Positions 10,239-22,900 of a stretch of 29,089 bases of DNA are shown in pieces. Position numbers and translations under genes: made by a program. Below the pieces are notes generated by a model. The model did not search any database, was not told where the DNA came from, and was given only the letters and a program-made list of their open reading frames with translations. Where the stretch lies: positions 1 to 29,089 of the forward strand of contig JAIPMN010052359.1 of assembly GCA_020650975.1 (NCBI GenBank). The letters are read 5' to 3'. This stretch comes from Apostichopus californicus (Eukaryota; Echinodermata; Holothuroidea; Aspidochirotida; Stichopodidae). Each line of letters opens with the position of its first letter. Positions within the stretch are counted from its first letter, which is position 1.

Positions 10239-10409
10239 TGTAGCCTGAGTGTCTAACCATAAAATCCATCACAGGTGTTACTGTACTATACACAGATGAC
10301 TGTTTATAGACTGTAGGATTATGCTAGTAAAAGTATTATGTTTCAATTAGAAATGTTCATCAGATTGTACACTCCGACAAATATTCATGAAGGACGCGTT
10401 TGCAAAGTA

Positions 10410-10415
10410 AATAAA
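10410..10415 (+). terminator. Candidate polyadenylation signal
   Basis: AATAAA, about 170 bp after the TGA at 10236. It would serve the transcript that uses the 10109 exon. Confidence 0.35.
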
Positions 10416-10474
10416 TATTGAAGAGATTTATGGTGTTATATGGGTAGAATTTTTAGATAAAGTTTACTCACTGT

Positions 10475-10665
10475 CAACAAAATCTTTGTAAATTTACAAG
10501 AAAAAGTACTGGCAACAAGTTGCACACAATATCTTATAAAATTTGTGGTCAGTTTGTAAAATTACTTACGTAATTATACAGACTACCCAAAAAAACTACA
10601 TAAAATATATGTGAAACTTGTTGCCCTTATCTTTTACTGTAAAGTTACAGATTTTTTACCAAGAA
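10475..10665. repeat. Fold-back (MITE-like) element
   Basis: The arms at about 10478-10533 and 10606-10660 are imperfect inverted repeats. AAAATCTTTGTAAATTTACA with GGCAACAAGTTGCAC on the left matches the reverse complement of the right arm, which reads AAAATCTGTAACTTTACAG and GGCAACAAGTTTCAC. The element is about 190 bp and has no coding capacity. Confidence 0.6.
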
Positions 10666-11570
10666 TGAAAATGTTCTGTTATTAAACATAAACTTAAACA
10701 AATAATGATGCATCAGGCTTTCGAAAGATGTATCAAATGACTTGTTATTCAAACAAAACTATTAAGCCGACTAAGAGGGCCAAACAACGGTCATGAGTAA
10801 CTAAACTATGAGAGTTGCAAGCTCCACTTCAAAACTGGAACCGTTCCACTCTATATGAAAAATTGTTATGTAAGTAAGATAAATCTGTAGAAATATATGT
10901 TGGATCCAAATCAGTACTTATGCCTCCAAAGTGAAAGTGACCATTGTCCATTGGTACGTTCAGTACAACCAACGACATAGTCTATAGGCATTTACTTTAC
11001 AACCGTACCTTACAGCCTACCACCGAACGTAACAAGTCTAACTATAACGTTAGGCTAACACTAAGCAATCACCGTGGATGACGAACTAACGTGTTGAAAA
11101 TATATCCCGCTCTGTTTAAATTTGTAAAAATAATCATAGGTTGCACTTATAATTCAATAAAGAGATCTATATCCCAAATAGTAATATTTCAAAGGATAAG
11201 TTAGGTCGGTGGGGGAAGGAAACAAATCATACTTAACGCTAAAGTTGACGAAGCGCGGCGTCTTCTTTGTGCGAACTGAAATTCAGTGCCACACATACCC
11301 GGGTGTTCATGTAGCTGAATAACTACTGTAAATTTACATGAGACTCTGTGGTTTACGCATTACTGGTTTCAGTAAAGATTAGTTTAGAATATAACATTTT
11401 ACTCTACTTAAGTATTCAGATAGTCTTTACAGTGTTATGGTACTAAGTAAGATAAGGCTCGATTGTAGCCTCAGACGCTTTTCGGAAGTGAGATAATCTG
11501 TACCAGAAAAACTGGTTAGAGCCACGACTTCTAAAATAATTTCCTCATTTAGTCCAGTTCTCTGTTTGAT
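10666..11570. other. Intergenic, nothing recognised
   Basis: Mixed AT-rich sequence between the two convergent genes. No open frame with coding character and no clear repeat were seen, apart from a short near-palindrome (ACTGTAAATTTACATG) at about 11325. Confidence 0.4.
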
Positions 11571-11885
11571 TTGATTTTACGTAATGAACAAATATTGCTA
11601 TGTTTTACCATGGTATCAACCTTTATTTCGAAGGAACGAGAGGCAGAGGGTAGTTTACCACCCTCTGTCGACATAAAAACATTGATAAATCGGAACTGTA
11701 TCCGTCAGCAGCATTACGAGCAGACTTTACATGGGCCTTATTCTACCGTGTGTGAGCAGTACGCTATATTCTTTCTGCTGCACACAAGTCGAGGTTTGAG
11801 TATGGATAACATCTTCTCTTGGTGTATGCGAGATCCGGACATCAACGATCAACTTGATTTAACGAGGCACTATTTACTTGGATAA
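11571..11885 (+). pseudogene. Relic of adenovirus-type cysteine protease from a mobile DNA element
   Basis: A 104-codon open frame whose second half (STVCEQYAIFFLL, then RGLSMDNIFSW and a DINDQ stretch) resembles the C-terminal part of the adenain-like cysteine proteases carried by Maverick/Polinton and related large DNA elements. A cysteine sits at the expected nucleophile position but is followed by Glu where a Gly is usual. The N-terminal half with the rest of the catalytic site is not recognisable, and no other element genes lie nearby. This is best read as an isolated, inactive fragment. The match is by pattern memory, so confidence is moderate. Confidence 0.4.
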
Positions 11886-13957
11886 ACTAACATATCAACG
11901 ATGTCTCATTCAATGTATACATAAACAGTGGCAAGAGGAGGAGAAAGACTGAGGACATTGTAAATGCTAACGGTGTCATCGAGGGGGTGGGAGCATTTAT
12001 TTTATCAATTAAAACGGAAGAAAGTAAAACAAATGCAAACACATGTTTTGTGTAGTTGTTTTCTTGTTATATTATTTCTTTTCACAATTCTTTAATTTAT
12101 ACGAACCAATCACCACTAAACAAATGTTACGAAGTATATTTCAATTCGACATAATTGTAATCAATTTTCCCAGCCACCGTAATATAAAATCTTTTTGAAT
12201 ATAAGGCATTTCTCTCTCTATGTATATATTTTTCTTATTATTTCTTTTTAAAGTAAGCATACAACTAAAAATAATCATGAGTAAAAATAGGTTAAGATTT
12301 GAATAAAGATAATAATTAATACCAGTATGCCTATATTATGCTTATAGTTACGATATATATATATATATATTACCCCACCACCTTCACACTTGCGACCCTA
12401 AAAAAGCTTCCTACAATACTTATTTTCTTAAAATATTTCCTAAAATACGTCCTAATATATGTCGTAAATGGTGGTGACGGGGGCTGCACCCCTATTACTT
12501 CTACCTCATATTTAGCAATTTATGTGAGTTAACTTCTCGCTATAATACAGTAGAAGCAGCTGCGGTAATAGCTAAATCAACCCGTACATTTCAACCGCAA
12601 AGCATGCCGAAATACATTTTACCCCTTCTTTGTAAACAGAGGGATCTTTCCATGAGCATCACAAGCAAATATTGCCTCGTTCTACTGCCATGTCCCATTC
12701 GCATAAAACACTAGGCCAGGACGAATGTACCTAGTAGGTAACTGAATCCTTTCAAATATATCTATACGAACACAATCTCCCCTATTAGTTTGGAAATATA
12801 ATTTCTTTTGTGAATTATTAATTGATTAAAATTTCAATTGATTTTTCTTACTCATGTCACTCACTCTGTTGACAGACAAAATCTTTAGATACTCATTACT
12901 GTGCGACTACATTATCAAACTTTGCAAACTGTTGCGGAGCAAAATTAAGTTATTTTCGGTAGTTTTCAGTTATATACATCTTCATGGATACATGAAAAAT
13001 ATATAGTTGAGCGTGTCAATTATCGAGATAAACATTTCCAAACAACTCTATTTTATTTATTTTGTTTTCATTTGGTCCTGATGTCATCGTTGCCTAGAAG
13101 TACTAACATAGATAGACCAAGCTCTGAAACTACATACCAGGCAAATTATTCTTGGCGGCATTTATATATTATTACATAAGACGGTGAGTATGTGGTTATT
13201 AATCAATATGTTACAAATCAATATAGTAACATTAGCCTCTAAGGGAACATAACTAATAAAGTCAACATAACTAATTTCTCACTAGTAAGTTCTCGCTATC
13301 AGGGGATCACGTGACATAAACATATACATTATCAGGAAAAACATAAAACCAAGTTGCAGTATAACCATATATCTCAGTACACATATTAACACATATATGA
13401 ATCACTCCGTATATAAGTAAAATAGCATGTCTCTCCCTTTGTGAAGCGAATTGCAAATGATATCAAGAGCAAAGTATAATGTATATTGATTCGTTGTGCA
13501 TAGCATACTTCACATGTTTACTAACGAATCGGTAACGTCTGCTCTGGCAATAAAAACAAATAAAAGTCAAGTTGCAATTCAACTGATCTTATTGGAAGCC
13601 CAGTAAAAAATAAACTAACAAGTAGTTAGATTATTTCACAATTTCAAGTCACGTTAACCAGGCAATTATAAAACTTAAAAAAAAGTGACTCGAGATTTCC
13701 GTCTTATATGACACACAGAAGTATGTAAACATGTCTGATCTGGTTGATATACTAGTGGTATGAATCGTTTCTTGTTGAGAGATTAAAGGATTGATGTAGA
13801 GACAAAACCACAAGTACGTGTACGCTAGCTGAACAGTAATATAAATACGCCAAACAATTATTACATATTGGAGGCTTCACTGTCAAACTATTTGATACTC
13901 ACGAGATGCGTGTTGACAAAATAATTGTTTTGTCATTTCAAGGATAAGCTTTATCGA
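11886..13957. other. Intergenic / 3' flank of the kinase gene
   Basis: AT-rich sequence with a (TA)n microsatellite at about 12353-12370. TTTATT words (AATAAA on the minus strand), for example near 13052-13057, could end the minus-strand transcript but are far from its stop. No further gene is supported. Confidence 0.4.
12353..12370. repeat. (TA)n microsatellite
   Basis: About nine uninterrupted TA dinucleotides. Confidence 0.85.
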
Positions 13958-13981
13958 TTAACGGTATTCCTTGCTGGCGAC
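13958..13981 (-). CDS. Tiny terminal exon
   Basis: On the minus strand the acceptor cgtttgttcacag is followed by GTCGCCAGCAAGGAATACCG then T and TAA, encoding VASKEYR and a stop at 13960-13958. The previous exon ends in phase 0 and this one starts in phase 0. It leaves a short tail with one tyrosine. Because it is only seven codons, chance cannot be excluded. Confidence 0.5.
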   Translation of the reverse strand, partial: VASKEYR

Positions 13982-16900
13982 CTGTGAACAAACGTGGTAA
14001 ACAAAACTTAAACATAACATATATTAGTATATTTCAGTTGCTTTCCAACTGTTCATACTTCAATTGGTGGATTTAAAAATTCCTATAGAACCTTAGTTAC
14101 ATTTACTTTCTAAATTGATTACTTTAAGAATGTCGGGTCTTTACAGTATTAATTTTGTTGCATTTGTTTCACTATATAGGTATTCGTTGCATATATTATG
14201 TCTAGGAAATCACATTAAATATATGACTGACAGAATGTCAACACCGATAATATTGTCTAAAGTATAAATTGAGGAGAACATGAAACGATTTAATTATGTT
14301 TCGCATTTACTGTGGTTTAGTTTCACAATTGCGTTGTATTTTAGAAAGTGATTCTGTTTACATACTCTTTTTCAAAAAGTAATTAATCACTAAATACCTG
14401 CGTACTTCCTCCAATAAACTGCTGCAAAGAATCACGTAGATTAGGAAACTTCATTCGTCTTTCTGGATCGATCTGGAGACAATTCTTTATCAGGGAATAT
14501 CTGCAATAATCAGTGAGTAGACAATAAAAAAATAACAATTGAAAGTATAGCAATGTTTTTCTTATTTCTCTGACAACCGCCAAAATCATCATTATTATTC
14601 AAACTCTACTATGTATTTAGGTACATTATGTTACCAAACAAACGATAGCTAATTTCGGAATACTTTCATAAAAAACAAAACATGTCACAGTTTAATTTTC
14701 ATATAAATATGGTCACTACATTCAAATCCCTCCTGCAGCTAATCCGTTCAAGCAGATAATAAATGAGTTATGATAATCGTATGCAATTGTTACTACTGAC
14801 ACTTTGACTGTAAAACAGCAGCTTGAAAATTGGGTTCGGAGACATTTCGATATACTGTCCATAAAATGAATGTGATCACAGTATCGACCAGTTATTCTTT
14901 CCCGTTAACCAACATGGTATACCGCGAAAAGTATTATTTGATAATTTTACTTACATCATGCTTGGACAACATTTAGTCTGTGGAAGAACCGGCTGGATAT
15001 GAATTGCTGATTTAATGCCTTCCGCATCCAAATTTTCGAAAGGATTTTGCCCTGAAAATAGTAATAATTATAGAGCAAAGTTAACATTACAAAGACAATT
15101 GTCACATTTATGTGTAATGCTGTTTAACGTGGGTATGACTAATTTATGTAATAATTCATAGATCCAATATGCTAAGTTTAAGCCTACACAATGAACATAT
15201 TAAATAGAAATAAACAAATATATTTAAAATCCATATGCATTATTGCAATGATCATTAAGTTTAAACAGTGTCATATCTAGGGCTACATGGGCCTTAGTGT
15301 AAAATTGAGATATGTGGCCTACCATCATTACTTCACCTAGACTGCGTTTGGCGCAAAGCCATCAATGCGATATGCTAATTCCAAGGTTGACCACACATAA
15401 CCCAGTCTGGGTTCAATATCAACAGCCCTACTTAAATTAATTGAACTTGCCTAACGAAAAGACCTCCCATAAAAAGAGTGCATACGACCAGACGTCACTA
15501 GTTTCAGCATATTCACGATTGAAAATAGTCTCGGGAGAATACCACTGAAGACGAGAACACTCCTGAGCAAAAAGAGGAAAAGAAAAGTATACAGAAAAAA
15601 AACTTACCAATATTCGTAAGAAAAGGGTAACATAAGGAGTGGTTTTTCATCTATTTATCTTTATATGCATCATCTAATACATCTAGGCTTTCCATCCATT
15701 CATATGTATGTATCGTAAAGGAAACATATAATGTTGCTAAGAACTATTCTGACGTTCACATTTGAATGCATCATAAGGAAGGGCTACCACATGTGGCCTT
15801 CAGGTACAGCTAATACAGTGTAAAACAGTGTACAATTAACCAATGCATCGACTTCATCTACATAAAATCAGTACCAACGAATACTTAAGCGATTTTATAT
15901 TCCAAGTTCATTATTATAATTATTCGTAGACCAGACAGACTCATTCTAGGTATAATATCAACCAAACCCCAAACGACAAAACTTACTGTCTAACACAAAT
16001 CCACAGTCAACACCATGAAGACTGAGACCCCGATTGGAGAACACTTTAACCTTCTCAACGATACCATTCATGACATGTCCCTACAGGGGATTGAATACTT
16101 AGGTAGTACAACTCAGAAAAGAGATACTGGATGCAACGCCTTCGCACCATTCAACCTCATGGGCTCAACATTCAGGAAGGACATGACTAACTTTTCTTCT
16201 GCTTCCCCCTTCCATCTCTCCTTGTTTCCCCCTCTGTCAGCCCTCTTCTCGTAGCTCTCTTCCACCTTTCTTCTACACACTTTTCTGTCTTTGTCCTTCT
16301 CTAGTTTACTCCCTACCCTGTTTCCTTATTCCTCTCTTTGTCTCACTACAGTTTATATCCTCACCCCTTCCCCCTGTTGGTTTATTTCTTTCTTCTCTCC
16401 ATCCTTTGTCTACTAATCCTCTACAGCTATCTCTTTTGTGTCCAATCTGCTCATTAACCTGTCTGTATTCTGGCGTGTATTTGTCCATTCTGTTACTGAA
16501 ACTTGTCATTCAGCCTCTGAAGAAGGTTCTACTAGGATCGAAACGTCAGGCCCTTTTACTTTTTCATATCAATAATTTAAGATAACTTTTATTACAGTAC
16601 CTCAAATTGCAGCTGCGATATTATCTTGTTCGTTGTAGAGCATAGGTTAAAATCGTACAATTTGCAGTTGTTGTTAGCGTCGAGCAGTACTTTTCCAGCA
16701 GATATTCCAGGGTGATCGCACTGGTGAGAACAGGATGGAATAAAGAAACGTAAAATAGTCAACAACGAAACATCAACTTCAACATTTCGATGGCAATATT
16801 GATAAAGTATTATATTGATACAAACAAATTATTTTACTCAATATAGTCGGAAAAACCAAACGGATGCTAGTGAATTTATCTCTACTGCATAGAATTGGAG

Positions 16901-19900
16901 AGTAATTATTATCGAAAGTAACTTAAAATAGTGTCATAATTGTACTTACATCCACGGATTCAAGAAAAATGAGTGCTTCTAACACATCTAATGCAAATGT
17001 AGCCAACTGCTTGTTTTGTAAATCCAGCGACTTTGAACCTTCCCCTTCAGTGTAAATAGACGTCGAATACGTTGAACTTGCTTCTGAAATACCTTTTAAG
17101 TAGTCTTTCAGTCTACCATTAGTTACGTATTCCGTGTAAATGTAGTATGGCACTGTTGTAAACAATGAAATACGTGAAAGGTTTCAATCAGAGCCTCAAT
17201 GAAGAACTGTTCAGAAAAGCAGTTATGCATCAAAGTATATGTGACTTGAACACAACAAGTACTTCGAAAAATACATCATTATAAACACTTAACACCTCCT
17301 CAATTTAAAGTAAGAACCACTGTTGACATATTGTATTGAGTATAAGAATTTTCTACTGAGTGATGCTACACACTGCATCTACAGGATAATAACCTTCATT
17401 TGTATCGCAACCGATGGTATCTACGACATTTTTATGCCTCGGCATATTACGAAGATGTTCAGCAAACACACGATACTCGCGTTTGTCATTTCTCGAAGAG
17501 TTCTCTGAAGAATAAAAAAAGGTAAAGCGTTATAAACGTTTTATTCAAATTAAGGAACACTTGATGTTGTTTGACATTTTCTTTAATTGAATTACACCAT
17601 CAAATGAAGAATGCTTATAATAGAGCTAGTTGCGACATTGTCCTTGTAAATCTATTACACAACAGATTTGCAAAAATGTACAATCCATTGTGAAAATCAT
17701 GTGAAATTTGTACCTACACGCCAAATACTTATTACTTACTGAAAGAAAGATCCGTTATTTACCGTACCCGTTATTTCTATTACATTTCCATTAAATGACA
17801 CATATTCCTAGCATCGACAAATTTGCTCTCATCATTCATTACGTATGGCAGTCCTCTCTTCGTGTATGTGTGGATTGTGATATATTTCAATCATAAATGT
17901 TTCAAACAACATCAGAGGTAAATACTAGTAACATTTCACAGAGACAAACCAATCTGATTATACCGTGCAATGTTAGCGGACATCAATGATACTTATATGT
18001 TACGATTTTTTCCGAGATATCACTTACCACTTAAAGTGCTTGCAACAAATGACTTTCGACCTGTGTTTCGCAGAGATGCAATCCACCTTATTATACGACC
18101 AGAACTTTGCAGACGGTCGGAAAGAACAACATCAGATCGATGGTAAACTACGCTATCACCATAGAAGTAAAACATTTCTGTAAGCCGGAGAATATGAAAG
18201 TAGATTGTGGAATTCATTCACTGGTGTTTTGTTAATTCCCCAATATCCTTACAGTCGTCGAAAAAAAAGCATGTCTTAACCGTCCGATAATGTTATAAAT
18301 GTAACACTATTTACAAGTTTAACCGGAGTAACTTTTATGAAATGAAATCTTGGTTTCATTTATTAAGCAAACACCTTTTTGTCGAGGTGGGAAAAAAGTG
18401 TAGCATTTCGCTTATCATACATTACGTTACATCATCATTCATCATTCATCATCTTGTGAGCAACTAAGCTTTTTAATGTACTTCTTTACTATTTTGTACA
18501 TAAATTGACTCTCGGTGGTTTAGATTATGATATGCTGTGGTAACCCCTCATGTATAGGAACTTACCATTTCCATCTACCGTCTCGTAATCATAATTAGTT
18601 TGGATTTCAGATACAGATGGTTTCGGCAACGGTTGCCTATAAAACAATCAGGAATTGCAGATATTAAGCAACATATTCTATTCTCCTCTCACAACATAAC
18701 ACAAAGGAGACAATAATTAAAGTATTATCATTTTATATCACATACAACCTCTGTCTTTCAGATTAGTTATGGTGCAGTCCACTTTATTGGATCAAGATAT
18801 AACATATTACCATCTTTGAATATATAGTAAGGTCCATACAAAAACTGGATTGACAACCACTTTCGCTAGCTGGGTCTTTCTGTAGTCATTTAATAACTTG
18901 TGTAAAAGTAAGTTGGCCTGACGTTTCGATCCTAGCAGGATCTTCTTCAGAGGCTGAAGAAGCCTCTGAAGAAGATCCTCTGAAGAAGATCCTGCTAGGA
19001 TCGAAACGTCAGGCCAACTTACTTTTACACATTATATTACACTGGCTCTCTAGTGGATAAGCAGTTTGCTAACAGTTTTATTTTATTTTCATTTAATAAC
19101 TTGTCAGCATATAAAATGATTCTACTTCCAATAGCTTAAATTGATACTGGCATTACATGTTAAGGAGACTGACATTATTTGTTCACAAACTTTTGCTTAG
19201 ATTTGACTTGCAAATAGAATTGTTAGTTGTCAATTTTGTCTTTATTTTTTGGCTCCAAAACAACTTTAAATAAAATCTAAAGTGTTATACTTACAACTGT
19301 ATCTTCTGTTTTCTTACTCCTTTTGTGTTTCAAAAATGAATGAGAAATAAACGAAAGATTTCGTTTTATTCCACGTGTAAACTAAAATAATCAACATACA
19401 TTCGGCATGTATTTGCATCTTTTATATATACTATCAACGTATGAGACAAAAATGCTATTGCTCAGCTGAATCATGCAAATGTTTTTTAGGTGGAGTAGTG
19501 TCCATTACCCAAATTCCATCTGTGGCTATATATTCGTGGCTATATCTGGCTGTATATAGAGTTTCATATGGACATATATAAATGCCAGATCAAAAGACTT
19601 GGTAAACATAAAAAGTTTGATATGAACAGATAAAGCCCAGATATAACTTGATACACATCTAATCCAGATATACATATAAAGTTTGACATAATGCTACATA
19701 AAGCTTGACACAAATCTTTTTCAGATATAATATTAAGTTCGATTTTGCCATATCAAGCCAGATAGAACTTGATACAAATATTTTCCATAAATACATATGC
19801 AGTTTAATATAGCCATATAAAGCCAGATATAACTTCATGAAAGTATTATCCGTATAAACAAATTAAGATTGATATGGCCATATAATACGAGATATAGCTG

Positions 19901-22900
19901 TGATAATAAAGCAATAAAGATTTTACTTTATATGGCCTTATTAAAACTTTAAATGGGCGACAAAAAACTTGAAATTATATCTGGTCAAAACTTTAAATGG
20001 TTTTATATGGATTTTGTATCTGGCCCATATATGGCACTATATATCTGGCTCATGTATGGATTTTGGGTAAGGGGCAATCTGTTGAACACTGATAATTTTA
20101 CTACAACACTTGTAAATTGTAGCAGTCCCTAATGTGTTTTCGTCTTTGAATTTTCACAGTGATTCTAAATTCGATATAGCTTAATGCCCTGCATCTCACA
20201 TTACCATACATCATCTAGTAAGGCAACTAAGCTTTTTCATTACTTCTCTACTCAGTGGTTTAGTGGTTTAGTTTATGATATGCTCTGGTAATCCCTCATG
20301 AATAGGAACTTACCATTTCCGACATCTGCCGTCTCGTAATCATCATTAGTTTGGATTTCAGATACAGATGGTTTCGGCAACGGTTGCCTATAAAACAATC
20401 AAAAATTGCAGATATTAAGCAAAATATTATATTCTTCTCTCACAACATAACACAAAGCAGACATTCATTAAAGTATTATCATTTTATATCACATACAACC
20501 TCTGTCTTTCAGATTAGTTGTGTAGTCCACTTTATTGGATCAAGATAGAACACATTACCATCTTTTAATTTACAGTAAGGTCTTTTGCAACCGCATTCGC
20601 TAACTGGGTCTTCTGCAGTCATTTAATAACTTGTCAGCATATAAAATGATTTTACTTCTAATAGCTTAAATTGATATTGGCATTACATGCTAAGGAGACT
20701 GACATGATTTTGTTAACAGAAAAGTGTAACTATTTGCAGACAAATTATGCTTAGACTTTACTTGCAAATGGAATTATTAGTTGTCAATTTTGTCTTATTT
20801 TTTTACTCAAAAACAACTTTAAGTAACATATAAAGAGGAATACTTACAACTGTATATTCTGTTGTTTTACTCCTTTTGTGTTTCAAAAATAAATGAGAAC
20901 ATAAACGAATGATTTAGTTTTATTTCATGTGTAGAACTAAAATAATCAACAAACATTCAGAGTGTAGTTGCATCTTCTTTTGAAATATATCCTTAACACA
21001 TGCGGCAGAAATGTTATTGCTAAGCTGCATCATTTACAGAGTCTTTTAGGTGAAGTAGTTCCCCTCACCCAAAATGCATATGTGGCTTTATATCTGACAA
21101 TATCTGGCTGAGTAAAGACTTCGTATGGCCAGATAAGGCCAGATATAAATGCCACATAAAAAAGACTTGATATACATTTCAAGTTTGATACGGTCAGATA
21201 AAGCCATATATAACTTGATGAAAGTGTTGTCCAGAAAAAAAAATTAAGTTTGATGAAGCCATATGATACCAGATATAGCTTTGATATAAACCAATTCTAT
21301 AAATACTTATTAAGTTCCACATGACCATATAAGGCCTGATATAGTTGATGAAAGTATTATCCAGATTTAAGTATATAGCTTGATAAGTCATATAATGCAA
21401 GATAAAGCTTGATATACACCGATTCCAGATTCTTTTTTTGTCGATATTGGCGTTATATGTAGTTTCTCTTTGTTTTGATCAGCGCAAAACTTTCAGTACA
21501 TATACATTCAATTTGTAACAGTTGGCAAACAAAAATTGTACACTATATTGACTAACAACAACAAAGCGAATACCAGCTCAGCTTTTACCATGGTTTAACT
21601 GCCAGGAAACAGTATCTTGCCTGACGGACCAAAAAAGATGCCAGAAAAAAGGAGAACAAAATTCCTGTCAGGAAGAAATATTGCATAGTAACAGTAACAT
21701 TAGTGGGCCTACAACCACGGTGTGTATAGGTAGTACTACAGTATGTCTATAGTAGTTATAAGTGTCAGTGCAAAGAAACTTGTAAAAAGAAATGATTCTT
21801 AAGAAGGCGAGATAGAATATATTTCTAAGAAATAATGTATGTTGATAATGAAAGACATAGTAGTTGAATTTTCAAATGATATTTGTATATGGATCATATA
21901 AATATATTCATATGTACAGTATAGATTTAATGTGGACAATACTAAGGAAATACACATGAAAGCCATATAAAGTTTTATACAATTTATTTAAGGGCTCTAC
22001 TTGATATAGCCTTTATGAAACTTTATATGGACTTAAAAAATTAAGCATTACATCTGGCTAAAATTTAAATTGTTTAATATGGAATTTACATCTGGCCCAT
22101 ATATGGATTATATCAAGTTTGATGTGGAAGATATAAAGGGTATCCATATAACAGCTATATGAAGTTTATATACTGTATATAAAGTTTCTACTTTATCAGG
22201 ATTTAATAATACTTTGTATGGGCGATAACAAACGTTATATTATATCTGGCCAAAACTTTAGATAGTTTTATATGGATTTTATACGGCATTTTATATTTGG
22301 CCCATGTATGGATTTGGGTAAGAGGCAATATGTTGAACACTGAAAATTATACTTTAACAATTGCAAAAGTAGCAGTCACTAATTTTTTTTCGCCGTCTGT
22401 GAAAAAGTAGGCTACTATTTAATTTGAACTGTGATTATATATTTGAGATCGCTTAACGCCTTGCAGAATTTGCAGTTCGCCCCACAGAAATTGCATTGCT
22501 TTCTGCAGAAATTGCAATGCCTTATGTGAAACTTGCATTACGTTCTAGAAAACTTTCAGTACGTCCTGTAAAGGCTTAATGCAAATAGAGCAAAAAAGGC
22601 AACATTATGATGAATTATAATTCCTACCGTTATTGATAACAGTTTACAAACATTGATACGAAGACAATAAACGAATTTCTGATTTAACATCATGTCTGAC
22701 GAATAAAACATATTTACTTGTTTGTTTCCTTCTGTAATATAAACAGATTGCCAGTATTACCAAGCACAACACCGATAAAAGTAAAATAGGTACTATTATA
22801 AGCGGCAAGTTCAGTTCGCTGGGACTACCTAATGAGGAAACAAAATAAACATCATAAAAGGAAGAATATCAACATGGAAATATACTTAATTCATGATATG

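Larger units (their letters stand above)
18445..20110. repeat. Segmental duplication, copy A
   Basis: It matches 20210-22370 in order: flank, juxtamembrane exon, intron, microexon, intron, inverted-repeat element. It differs by the insertion at 18902-19088 and many substitutions. Confidence 0.8.
20210..22370. repeat. Segmental duplication, copy B
   Basis: A tandem copy of 18445-20110. Exons are preserved. Its inverted-repeat element is longer, with extra sequence at about 21430-21960. Confidence 0.8.

Noticed and set aside
12338-12532. Open frame over the TA microsatellite
   Set aside because: Composition follows the repeat; no domain or splice support.
14383-14592. Kinase-tail frame read as a separate small protein from its Met
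   Set aside because: The N-terminal third is intron sequence before the acceptor at 14501; only 14500-14398 is exon.
16306-16509. Minus-strand frame over the C/T-rich tract
   Set aside because: Low-complexity sequence belonging to the retroelement tail.
20351-20548. Plus-strand open frame over cassette B
   Set aside because: Antisense shadow of the juxtamembrane exon and duplicated intron.
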